Shown here in pieces: positions 22,089 to 28,855 of a stretch of DNA of 32,688 nt. The DNA is from Amycolatopsis kentuckyensis (GTDB lineage Bacteria; Actinomycetota; Actinomycetes; Mycobacteriales; Pseudonocardiaceae). The notes beneath the pieces are model-generated. The model did not search any database. It was given only the letters and a program-made list of their open reading frames with translations, and was not told the DNA's origin. A program made the translations under genes and the position numbers. Numbering within the stretch: position 1 is the stretch's first letter; each line of letters starts with the position of its first letter. The stretch is from positions 1 to 32,688 of the forward strand of contig NZ_MUMI01000162.1 in the NCBI RefSeq assembly GCF_002155975.1. Direction: 5' to 3'.

Positions 22089-22751
22089 TCCTCCGAGGCG
22101 AAGATCCCGTGCTCAGCGGTGATGCGCGGTGTTCGCGGGCGCCGGTGACCGGGATCGACGCTCGGCGGCGAGGCCGCCGCTCAAGGACAGCAGGCGATGC
22201 GGCAATGCGCCGACGTGAGCATTGAGCCCCAGCCCCGTGACGAGGCGATCGCGGCGTTGTTCGCCGGCCCGGACTGGGCTGACCCTGCGTCCCGGGCTGC
22301 CGATGCCGGAGGCGCGGTACTTCCAGATGCTGCGCGACGAGCAGCCGCTCGGCGAGGTCGTCGACCGGGGCGGGCTCGCCCCACGCGGCGAGGGTGATGA
22401 GGTCGGCCGTGCAGGTGTAGCGGGCACTGGCGGCTGTCCGCTCCACCTGCACGGCGAGAACCTCCGGCAGGAAGATCCGCTCCACCGCGAGCGGCGGGTG
22501 TTCAGCGAGCCGGTACCCGTCGCCGTCGGTGACGAGCACGCCGGCGCGGACCAGTAGCGCGACCGCGTCCTGGTGGGACACCGGCCGCGTCCGCCGCAAC
22601 CGGCACGGGAAGTGGTGGGTGCACCAGCTGAGGACCCGGAGGCCTTGCAGCGGCGACGTCGTACTACGACCCGAGCTCGACCCTGCCCGAAGCCGGGCAG
22701 ACCTGGTGTCGGATCGAAACGCTGAGCAAGGCCGGCAGCGGGCGGAAGGTT
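22089..22751. other. Gene-poor stretch with fragments of decayed genes
   Basis: No intact gene. On the minus strand a protein-like stretch runs from about 22575 to 22335 and then loses frame. On the plus strand a short protein-like piece (SYYDPSSTLPEAGQTWCRIE, then TLSKAGSGRK) at about 22659-22745 begins after a stop at 22629 and runs into the end of the TetR gene. The composition of both is that of real protein, so the stretch looks like an insertion or deletion scar between the nSTAND gene and the TetR gene. Confidence 0.5.
22330..22599 (-). pseudogene. Decayed gene fragment, family uncertain
   Basis: The minus frame reads DAVALLVRAGVLVTDGDGYR, LAEHPPLAVERIFLPEVLAV, and TCTADLITLAAWGEPAPVDD, which is protein-like. 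It then runs into an Arg/Pro-rich shadow frame, while a different frame further on reads LVTGLGLNAHVGALPHRLLS. This indicates a frameshift around 22330. The first part weakly resembles actinobacterial small cytoplasmic proteins of the DUF6042 kind by its LLxxAGVLxxDGxxYR pattern, but this is a guess. No start with ribosome-binding site is evident. Confidence 0.35.
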
Positions 22752-23321
22752 TCAGGTGTCGAGCAGGATGTGCCGCAGGACGCGGGCCAGGTGGGCGGTG
22801 AGCGCGGCCGCGGACAGCTCGGCGAGCGGCCCGGTCCGGGCGATGTACCTGTTGACCGTCACTCCGATCAGCTGCGCCCCGAGCATCGCGACTCGGACGG
22901 CGATGTCCTCGCCGTCGACAACTTCGCGATATGCCCGGATGCTGCTCTCCTCCATCGCGCTGTACAACTTCGCCGCGGCCTGCTGGTCCGAAGCGATACT
23001 GCGCAGCAGGACCACGAGCGGGTCGGTGGCGGCGCCGTTCTCCATCCGCTCGACGTAGGCGTGCGCGACGCGTTCGGGCAGCGTGCCCGGGTCGCCGTCG
23101 ATCACCGCGTCGAGCTCCCGGTGCCCCGGCACTGCGGCGAGGAACAGCTGTTCCTTCGACCCGAACTGCCGCAGGACCAGGCCGTGGGTGACGCCGGCGC
23201 GAGCCGCGATTTCCCGGACCGTCGCCCGGGCGAAACCGCGTTCGCCGAAGCAGCTGCGGGCGGCGTCCAGGATGGCCTGGCGGTGCCCTTCGGGGTCGCG
23301 GCGGTGCGGACGTCGGGTCAT
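22752..23321 (-). CDS. TetR-family transcriptional repressor
   Basis: 189 residues from ATG 23321; an upstream TTG at 23330 is in frame but less likely. The N-terminal DNA-binding domain includes RQAILDAARSCFGERGFARA, TVREIAARAGVTHGLVLRQF (the helix-turn-helix) and GSKEQLFLAA. The C-terminal ligand-binding part (about 65-189) resembles the TetR_C_16-like group found in actinobacteria. No Shine-Dalgarno sequence is seen; TAAATT (complement at 23329-23334) is placed for a transcript starting at the ATG and overlaps the first operator, so autorepression is likely. It is divergent from the SDR gene, whose promoter lies between the two operator copies. The classic layout suggests that the repressor controls the SDR gene and is released by that protein's substrate or a related compound. 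Confidence 0.9.
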   Translation of the reverse strand: MTRRPHRRDPEGHRQAILDAARSCFGERGFARATVREIAARAGVTHGLVLRQFGSKEQLFLAAVPGHRELDAVIDGDPGTLPERVAHAYVERMENGAATDPLVVLLRSIASDQQAAAKLYSAMEESSIRAYREVVDGEDIAVRVAMLGAQLIGVTVNRYIARTGPLAELSAAALTAHLARVLRHILLDT

Positions 23322-23331
23322 GCCGGGCAAT

Positions 23332-23381
23332 TTACCAAGTGGTCAGCAAGCCCTCTATGCTCGCTAATGACCAAGTGGTCA
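23332..23381. promoter_or_regulatory. Two TetR operators flanking the SDR promoter
   Basis: TTACCAAGTGGTCA at 23332-23345 and TGACCAAGTGGTCA at 23368-23381. The second is a perfect palindrome TGACCA-ag-TGGTCA and the first differs by one base pair. TATGCT at 23356-23361 is a plausible -10 for the SDR gene, with TTACCA at 23332-23337 as -35 (18-base spacing). Operators over the -35 and the start point would block transcription in both directions. Confidence 0.8.
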
Positions 23382-23399
23382 ACAGGACGGAGACCCACC

Positions 23400-24086
23400 A
23401 TGAGCACCACGATGATCATCGGCGGCACCGACGGACTCGGCCGTTTCATCGCCGAGCAGCACGCGGCCCGAGGCGGCACGGTCGTGGTCGCCGGCCGCGA
23501 CGCGGGCCGCGCCGAGGCGGTCGCGAAGGAGATCGGCCCCACCGCGACCGGCCTCGGCCTGGACCTCGCCCGCCCGGAGACCATCGCCGCCTCGGCCGCC
23601 GGCGTCCCGCCTCTCGACCACCTCGTGATCACCGCCAGCCACCAGCGCCCGAACACGCTGCAGGACTTCGACATCGCCGCGGCGATCACCGCGGTGACCA
23701 CCAAGCTGGTCGGCTACACCGAAGCCGTCCGGGTACTGAGAGAGCGATTCACGCCGCAGGCGTCGGTCGTCCTCTTCGGCGGCCTGGCCAAGGAACGCCC
23801 GTACCCCGGCTCCACGGTCGTCACCACCTTCAACAGCGCCGTCACCGGCCTGGTGAAGACCCTGGCCGTCGAGCTCGCGCCGCACCGGGTCAACGCCCTG
23901 CACCCCGGCCTGGTCGGCGACAGCCCGCGATGGCGCGACGCCGACCTGGGAACGCAGGCCGAGCGCACCCCGATCGGGCGCTTGGTCACCATGGCGGAGA
24001 TCGCCGACGCCACCGACTTCCTGCTTCGCAACGGCGGGATGAACGGTCACGACCTCTTCGTCGACGGCGGCTTCCTCGCCCGCTGA
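23400..24086 (+). CDS. SDR-family protein lacking the usual catalytic YxxxK
   Basis: 228 residues from ATG 23400 with a GGACGGAG-type ribosome-binding site. The Rossmann start MIIGGTDGLGRFIAE is the glycine-rich dinucleotide loop, VVVAGRDAGRAEA suggests NADP preference by its Arg, and LDHLVITAS is the usual strand-4 motif. The family's SxYxxxK site should fall in GSTVVTTFNSAVTGLVKTL. The Lys position is Asn145 and the Tyr position is Val141, so the standard proton relay is absent. The C-terminal LAVELAPHRVNALHPG and NGHDLFVDGGF are typical. It may be an atypical reductase, a binding protein or a regulatory sensor rather than a normal dehydrogenase. Expression is probably controlled by the divergent TetR protein through the two operators. 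Confidence 0.85.
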   Translation: MSTTMIIGGTDGLGRFIAEQHAARGGTVVVAGRDAGRAEAVAKEIGPTATGLGLDLARPETIAASAAGVPPLDHLVITASHQRPNTLQDFDIAAAITAVTTKLVGYTEAVRVLRERFTPQASVVLFGGLAKERPYPGSTVVTTFNSAVTGLVKTLAVELAPHRVNALHPGLVGDSPRWRDADLGTQAERTPIGRLVTMAEIADATDFLLRNGGMNGHDLFVDGGFLAR

Positions 24087-24432
24087 CCGGGGCCGGTGTC
24101 AGGGGCGCTGCGCGGTGACTTGCCGGCCGGGACTTCGCAGGCGTCCCGACACCAGGCGATGGCGCTGTGGGCCGGCACCGAGGCGATCGGAGCGGTCCCT
24201 CGCAGCTCAGCCAGCTGTCGTCGTCGCGTTCGCCCCGAGGGGGCTCACGCGCACCTTTCCGCCGCATCTCCAAGCGCCAGTCCGCCGTCTTCGCCCCGGC
24301 GGGCTGGGCCCGGTCGAGCTGCTACGCCAACCGGGTGGACCGAGAGCAGCTCGGTAAACCGTATCCCGGACCGGCAGTGAGGGAGATGAACGACTGACGT
24401 GCGACTGACCAGAGGGGCAGGAGGCGTTCCCG
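24087..24432. other. Intergenic stretch without recognisable gene
   Basis: A loose inverted repeat joins GGTGTC at 24095 with GACACC at 24148 and could be a weak terminator for the SDR gene. The open frames here have shadow-like Arg/Pro/Ser composition and no start with ribosome-binding site. Nothing else is seen until GGCAGGAGG before 24433. Confidence 0.4.
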
Positions 24433-24638
24433 ATGAGAAGATCCGGCAGCGCGAAGACGCGCTTGTTGTCCGCCGTCGTACTCTTCGGGGTGTTGGCGGC
24501 CGCCATCCTGGGCGGAGCGGGTATTGCGTCGGCGGCCCGCCCGGCTTCGCGGCTCGGTTCACAGCCGCGTGCCGGCGCATCGAGGTCCCGGCGAACCCGT
24601 CCGGTGAGGGCAGTAGCCGGACACCGCAACAGCCGTGA
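24433..24638 (+). pseudogene. Truncated secreted-protein remnant
   Basis: ATG 24433 has a strong ribosome-binding site (GCAGGAGG, 8 bases upstream) and encodes a clear signal peptide: MRRSGSAKTRLLSAVVLFGV, then LAAAILGGAGIASAA. After about 40 residues the frame turns into antisense shadow of the response regulator gene. A different frame reads FAARFTAACRRIEVPANPSG and stops at 24636-24638. This suggests a frameshift near 24540 and truncation, probably by the event that brought in the following cluster. A very short secreted peptide cannot be excluded. Confidence 0.45.
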
Positions 24639-24642
24639 AGGG

Positions 24643-25305
24643 TCAGGGGTTGGCGGTGATGTCAGGGAGGATACCGGCCGCGACCGCCTTCTTGATCGCA
24701 TCGACCCGGGAAGTCGCCTTCAGCTTCGCGTAGATGTTGGTGAGATGGCGTTTCACCGTGCCCTCACTGATGTACAACCGAGTCGCGACCTGGGCGTTGC
24801 TCATGGCCATGGCGACCAGCGAGAGCACCTGCACCTCACGTTTCGACAGCAGGTCCTGCTGGTTCCGGGCGTGTTCGAGGGATCGCATGGTCGCTCGCGG
24901 GACCGAAAGGACCACGTTGTGCTGGCTGCGGCTGACCGAGTGCACCGTAGCCACCAGCTCCTCGCACCCGATGCTCTTCACCAGGTAGGCGGCGGCACCG
25001 CTGTCCAGCAGGTCGCCCACCACCGCCGGGGAATCATGCATCGTCAGGATGACGACCGCTGTCGACGGGCAGAGCTGCTTCAACTGCGTGATCACGGATT
25101 TGGCGCCGGGGCCCGGCATCTGAACGTCGAGCAGGAGGACGTCCGGCCGAGTGGCCTGTACCAGTGCGATGGCCTGGTCACCGGTGGACGCCTCGCCGAG
25201 GACGTGCAGGCGTGGATCCGTCGTCAGCAGCTCCTGGATGCCTTGGCGGAACAGGGTGTGGTCGTCGGCGACGACCACGGTGACCCGCCGGTCCGGCCCC
25301 GTCAC
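24643..25305 (-). CDS. NarL/FixJ-type response regulator of the adjacent kinase
   Basis: 220 residues from GTG 25305, overlapping the stop of the kinase gene as GTGA. The receiver part has the acidic pair in VVVADDHTLFRQG, phospho-acceptor Asp60 in DVLLLDVQMPG and Lys110 in YLVKSIG. The output domain (about 150-215) has LSKREVQVLSLVAMAMSNAQ and the helix-turn-helix ISEGTVKRHLTNIYAKL. All key residues are present, unlike the other two regulators in this window. It should receive phosphate from the kinase encoded just upstream and control nearby genes, most likely the NRPS cluster on the right. Coupled translation keeps the pair in balance. Confidence 0.93.
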   Translation of the reverse strand: MTGPDRRVTVVVADDHTLFRQGIQELLTTDPRLHVLGEASTGDQAIALVQATRPDVLLLDVQMPGPGAKSVITQLKQLCPSTAVVILTMHDSPAVVGDLLDSGAAAYLVKSIGCEELVATVHSVSRSQHNVVLSVPRATMRSLEHARNQQDLLSKREVQVLSLVAMAMSNAQVATRLYISEGTVKRHLTNIYAKLKATSRVDAIKKAVAAGILPDITANP

Positions 25306-26351
25306 GACGCACCCGAAACCGGGATCGTGATCGACACCGTGGTCCCGGAGCCTTCGGTGCTCGTGATCATGAAGTCCCCGTCGAGCAGTTCGACGCGTTC
25401 GCTCATCGACAACAAGCCGATACCGGACCCGGTCATGGCGACGTCGAATCCGCAGCCGTCGTCCTCGACCTTGGCCAACGCCTTGCTTTCCCGCACTTCG
25501 ACGGTCGCCCGGATGGTGCGCGGGCTTGCGTGCTGCACGGCGTTGCGGATTGCCTCCCGCAGGACGATGTACAGCTCCTCGGACACAGCGGGCGGCATCG
25601 TGGCCAGGTCGCCACCGAGGGAGATGATCATTTCGATGCCGGACGGCACGTGCGCCGCGGCGTAGTCCGCGAGTGCCTTTCGCAGACCCCCGTGATCGCT
25701 GGCCGAACCGTGCAGCTCCTGCGCGGTCTCGCGCACAGCGGTGAGCGCTTCCTCCATCAGCGCACGAGCGGCAGAAATCTTCTTCCTGGCTCGATCCGAA
25801 TCCCGCTTCACGTAGATTTCGTGCAGCTCCAATTCCTGCATGGCAACGCCGATCGAGTGCGCGACGCGATCGTGCAGCTCACGGGCGATCCGGTTTCGCT
25901 CGTCGCGGTGCGAGTTGTTCACCTTCTTGAGCAGGTAACTGGCGTACGACACGGCGCCGAGGCCGACCCGGCGCATGATCGACGCCTCCAGTGTGCCGGC
26001 CGCCTCGCACAGCGCCGCGTCATCGCCTCCGTTCGCCCGCACCTCGCGAACCACCACCGGCAACAAAACTTCGAACATTTCGATCGCCACGCGCACTGAT
26101 TCGACCGGATGCACGCCGAGCATCGCCCGAGTGGTACCGATCTCGTCCGCGAGATGCGTTGCACGCAAATCGGTCGCGATGGTGGGATCACCCGGGTGTT
26201 CCGCATCGTCGAGAACGGACCCGAGTTGATAACGAAGTTGCGCGGATGCGCGCTCGGTCGCGACCAGCGGACTGCGCAAAACCCGCAGACGCTCGGACAG
26301 TCTTTCCATCGCTCTTTGCCGGACTGCCGACGTGAACTCAAGGCCCACCAC
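25302..26351 (-). CDS. Soluble NarX/DesK-type histidine kinase
   Basis: 349 residues from GTG 26351; the leader has a G-run rather than a full Shine-Dalgarno sequence. Residues 1-145 form an unrecognised helical sensor part without membrane spans or signal peptide, so the protein is cytoplasmic. HisKA_3 dimerisation: RDERNRIARELHDRVAHSIG with His160 as phosphorylation site. ATPase part: EAIRNAVQHASP (N box), VEDDGCGFD (G1), GIGLLSMSERVELL (G2) and GSGTTVSI near the end. It would autophosphorylate and pass phosphate to the response regulator whose gene overlaps its stop. The signal is unknown and probably internal, perhaps a pathway intermediate. A well-formed promoter lies just upstream (26387-26415). 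Confidence 0.92.
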   Translation of the reverse strand: MVGLEFTSAVRQRAMERLSERLRVLRSPLVATERASAQLRYQLGSVLDDAEHPGDPTIATDLRATHLADEIGTTRAMLGVHPVESVRVAIEMFEVLLPVVVREVRANGGDDAALCEAAGTLEASIMRRVGLGAVSYASYLLKKVNNSHRDERNRIARELHDRVAHSIGVAMQELELHEIYVKRDSDRARKKISAARALMEEALTAVRETAQELHGSASDHGGLRKALADYAAAHVPSGIEMIISLGGDLATMPPAVSEELYIVLREAIRNAVQHASPRTIRATVEVRESKALAKVEDDGCGFDVAMTGSGIGLLSMSERVELLDGDFMITSTEGSGTTVSITIPVSGAS

Positions 26352-26386
26352 ATCGCCCCCATCAGCAGGATTCGCCCAGATAACAA

Positions 26387-26415
26387 ATTACACCATGCGA
26401 GTGCCCTCGTTTCAA
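26387..26415 (-). promoter_or_regulatory. Good sigma-70-type promoter for the kinase-regulator pair
   Basis: TTGAAA (complement at 26410-26415), a 17-base spacer and TGTAAT (complement at 26387-26392), each matching the housekeeping consensus at five of six positions. The start point would be near 26380, giving a leader of about 30 bases before the kinase GTG. It separates the pair from the UbiA gene, whose stop lies just upstream. Confidence 0.65.
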
Positions 26416-26438
26416 TACCCGGGAAAGAATCTGCTACG

Positions 26439-27341
26439 TCACGGCACGTTCGACAACAGCAGCGTTGCGTGAGCTGCGTACTGCGTAATCATGAAGGCGC
26501 GATACGGACGCCGCCGGACAGGACGGCCGGGTCGGCGGACGGGCACGAGCAGGAGCACGGCGACGAGCACCGACCCGCAGCAGACCACCGCGGCGGCCGG
26601 CTGCAGGTGCCGGCCCGCGACGCCGGCCGCGGCGAAGAACCCCCAGCCCACCACGGTCACCGCGATCGCCATCACCGTCCGGGCGCGGCGCTCGCCGAGC
26701 AGCACCGGCAGCGTCCGTCGCCCCGCCACCCGATCACCCTCGACATCGGAAAGATCCTTGGTCCAGCCGACCAGGCTCATCCACAACGACATGACCAGCC
26801 CGAACGGGAGCAACGACGCAGCCCCATCACCACCGGCCGCGCAGCCACCCGCCGAATAGGTCAGCAGCCCGAGCGCCGTGACCGAGACCAAGAAGCCGGG
26901 CACGGTCATCTTCAACGGGTACGGCCCCAGGGAATACGCCCAGCCGACGGCGAGCATGAGCACCACCAGCACCACCATGCGGAACGACACCAGCACGCAG
27001 CACCCGAGCGCGCCCACGCTTAGCACGAAGCAGGTCACCGTCGCCGAGGTCACCGGGAGGCTACCCCGAGCGATCGGGCGCGTCGAACCGTTGACGCGAT
27101 CCTCGACCACATCGGCGATGCCGTTCATCAAATAAATTGCCCACGTCGCGGCGAGCCATCCCGCCGCGCCCGCAAACACCGCCGAGTTCAGCGTGAATTC
27201 TCCGCGGGCAACAGCGGCGAGGACGAAGCCACTGGCGAACCTCAATTGGAAGACGAACTGCACGACCGGGCGCGCCTCCTGCCACGCCAGCCGGACGGTC
27301 CGAGAAATACTAAGCGGATTAATGAATGCCGGATTTGCCAT
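26439..27341 (-). CDS. UbiA-family membrane prenyltransferase
   Basis: 300 residues from ATG 27341, with eight or nine hydrophobic helices. The two Mg-diphosphate motifs are present: YLMNGIADVVEDRVNG with Asn73, Asp77 and Asp81, and KDLSDVEGDRVAGRRTLP with Asp196, Asp199 and Asp203. The family transfers an isoprenyl chain from its diphosphate to an acceptor such as an aromatic ring or chlorin, in the membrane. The second motif (DxxDxEGDR) resembles that of chlorophyll-synthase-like and secondary-metabolism members. No Shine-Dalgarno sequence is present. Its position beside the NRPS genes suggests that the product could be prenylated, or that a prenylated quinone or lipid is made for it. It is divergent from the MbtH gene. 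Confidence 0.88.
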   Translation of the reverse strand: MANPAFINPLSISRTVRLAWQEARPVVQFVFQLRFASGFVLAAVARGEFTLNSAVFAGAAGWLAATWAIYLMNGIADVVEDRVNGSTRPIARGSLPVTSATVTCFVLSVGALGCCVLVSFRMVVLVVLMLAVGWAYSLGPYPLKMTVPGFLVSVTALGLLTYSAGGCAAGGDGAASLLPFGLVMSLWMSLVGWTKDLSDVEGDRVAGRRTLPVLLGERRARTVMAIAVTVVGWGFFAAAGVAGRHLQPAAAVVCCGSVLVAVLLLVPVRRPGRPVRRRPYRAFMITQYAAHATLLLSNVP

Positions 27342-27527
27342 GTTTTATTGTGCGATTAATGGCCCCGGTCCCGTCAACGGCACGGACCGGCGACTACCGA
27401 CTACGACTTTGGTCACATACCGGCTACGACCTTCGTTGCGGCCGTGTTCCCCGATGGGTCAGTGACCTTGAAATGGTCTTCGCCCGCCCATTACCGTCAG
27501 GATCGTGGGATCGCAAAGGCTTAGCTG
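27342..27527. promoter_or_regulatory. Divergent promoter region of the NRPS cluster with direct repeats
   Basis: Plus strand: TTGAAA at 27468-27473 and TACCGT at 27492-27497 (18-base spacer) form a promoter for the MbtH gene. Minus strand: TTGACG (complement at 27372-27377) and CACAAT (complement at 27347-27352), 19 apart, would start the UbiA transcript at or near its ATG. CCGACTACGACTTT at 27397 and CCGGCTACGACCTT at 27420 are near-identical 14-mers 23 bases apart, with an extra CGACTAC at 27391. The repeats lie upstream of the MbtH -35 and suit an activator. Confidence 0.5.
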
Positions 27528-27734
27528 GTGATAGCGGTGTCATCACATTACTACCGGGTCATCGTCAACGACAGCGGTTGCTACTGCATCTGGCCACACG
27601 ATATCGCGGTGCCGCCCGGCTGGACGTCAACCGGGTTCTCGAGCACCGGCGAGACCGCGTTGCGCCAGATCGCCGAACTCTGGGGCGTGAAAACCGCTCG
27701 GTACCGCAGCGGTCCGAGCGCGACGGACACTTAA
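27528..27734 (+). CDS. MbtH-like NRPS accessory protein
   Basis: 68 residues from GTG 27528 with AAAGG about 9 bases upstream; GTG 27537 is an alternative. YYRVIVNDSGCYCIWPHDIA, VPPGWTSTGF and IAELWG reproduce the family pattern, including three conserved Trp residues (in IWP, GW and LW) and the NDxGxYxIWP core. MbtH-like proteins bind adenylation domains of NRPSs and are often needed for their folding or activity. This is the first gene of the plus-strand unit. No adenylation domain is encoded in this window, so the partner must be further right. The N terminus MIAVSSHYYRV is slightly unusual, and a Cys pair (GCYC) replaces more common residues. Confidence 0.88.
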   Translation: MIAVSSHYYRVIVNDSGCYCIWPHDIAVPPGWTSTGFSSTGETALRQIAELWGVKTARYRSGPSATDT

Positions 27735-27743
27735 GGGGAAGCA

Positions 27744-28457
27744 ATGGCTGTTGCCGACTGCCCGCCGATTCAGGCCGACGGATCGATCAGAATCCTGCTG
27801 TGCGATTCACAACCGCTGAGTCGGATCGGCCTGAAAACCACCTTGTCGGAATACCCGGGGCTGCGGGTGGTGGGCGAAACCGCGTCCGGCGGGCAGGCCG
27901 TGCGGGCCGCGCGCGCCCTCAAACCCAACGTCGTCCTCTGCGACACCGGCCTTACCGGACTGAACGTGATCTCGTTCACCGAACGGGTCACGCGCGTCGA
28001 CGCCCGGGTTCCGAACGGTGGCAAAACGGCGATAGCCCTGATCGTCGACCATGTCGACTACGACATACTCACCGCTCTGCGCCTGGGAGCTTCGGGCATT
28101 CTGCTCAAGACCTGCGACGTCGACGAGCTGATCTGGGCGATCAAGGCCATCCACGACGGGAACCGGTATCTCGCCCCGGAAGTGGTCAGCGACGTTCTCG
28201 ACTACACCTTCGGCCACGCCCCGACGCCGGTCGGCAATCTCGCGCTCGAGAACCTGACGCCACGCGAACTGGAGGTACTGGAACTGCTCGCCACCGGAAT
28301 GAGCAACCAGGAGATCAGCGACGAACTGAACATCGGCGAACCGACCGTCAAGTACCACATGTCGCAAACACTGCGCAAACTGGATCTGCGTGACCGGCTG
28401 CAGGCGGTGGCGTTCGCGTACCGGAACGGTCTCGTGTCCCGCGGTGCGGCCGGATAG
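27744..28457 (+). CDS. LuxR-family cluster regulator with atypical receiver
   Basis: 237 residues from ATG 27744 with AAGGGGAAG upstream, 9 bases after the MbtH stop. The receiver-like domain (about 14-130) has a single Asp21 where two acidic residues are usual (ILLCDSQPLS), Asp67 in VVLCDTGLTG at the phospho-acceptor position and Lys122 in GILLKTCD. A stretch VDARVPNGGKTAIALIVDHV replaces the typical switch region. The LuxR-type output domain (about 170-230) has LTPRELEVLELLATGMSNQE and the helix-turn-helix GEPTVKYHMSQTLRKL. It may be controlled by ligand or protein binding rather than by phosphorylation. As second gene in the cluster it is the likely pathway-specific regulator, acting perhaps on the repeats at 27391-27433. 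Confidence 0.9.
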   Translation: MAVADCPPIQADGSIRILLCDSQPLSRIGLKTTLSEYPGLRVVGETASGGQAVRAARALKPNVVLCDTGLTGLNVISFTERVTRVDARVPNGGKTAIALIVDHVDYDILTALRLGASGILLKTCDVDELIWAIKAIHDGNRYLAPEVVSDVLDYTFGHAPTPVGNLALENLTPRELEVLELLATGMSNQEISDELNIGEPTVKYHMSQTLRKLDLRDRLQAVAFAYRNGLVSRGAAG

Positions 28458-28561
28458 GCCGGGCCTGTCCCATGGTCGAGGAACGGCTGGTCGCACGGGT
28501 GAAGCGCCCTGGCGTGCAGCGCGCATATCGTCCGGGTGAACACGCTTCGCCGGGAGATTTC

Positions 28562-28843
28562 ATGCACACCGACCCCGAGATCGGCGCAGTCGCCGCACAG
28601 CTCACCGACCTGGCGGCCGCGCTGCGCAAAGGAGACCGCGCCGACCCGCGGAACGAGACACTGCTCTGCCTCGTGGAGAGCGCATCTCGGGCTGCGCTGG
28701 CGTTCACCTCGTCCGGCAGGCGCCAGGCCGGGATCCTCGGCGAAGCTCTTTCCGCCGCGCGAGCGGCAGTGACAGCCGCCTCGTTCGCCCTCGTCGAGCA
28801 AGGCGCACCGCGCCGAGCGGACGACTCGACAGCACGCCGCTGA
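28562..28843 (+). CDS. Small Ala-rich helical protein of unknown function
   Basis: 93 residues from ATG 28562, preceded by GGGAG. It is mostly helical (DPEIGAVAAQLTDLAAALRK, ALAFTSSGRRQAGILGEALS) and ends in a polar Arg/Ala tail. It ends 12 bases before the NRPS start and shares its direction, so the two are probably co-transcribed. No family is recognised. Size and position suit an accessory or docking protein for the NRPS, but no motif supports this. An upstream in-frame start at 28472 is less likely. Confidence 0.65.
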   Translation: MHTDPEIGAVAAQLTDLAAALRKGDRADPRNETLLCLVESASRAALAFTSSGRRQAGILGEALSAARAAVTAASFALVEQGAPRRADDSTARR

Positions 28844-28855
28844 GGAGGACCGCCG

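Noticed and set aside
26439..26860. Plus-strand frames over the UbiA gene
   Set aside because: Thr/Pro/Arg-rich shadows of a membrane protein gene on the other strand.
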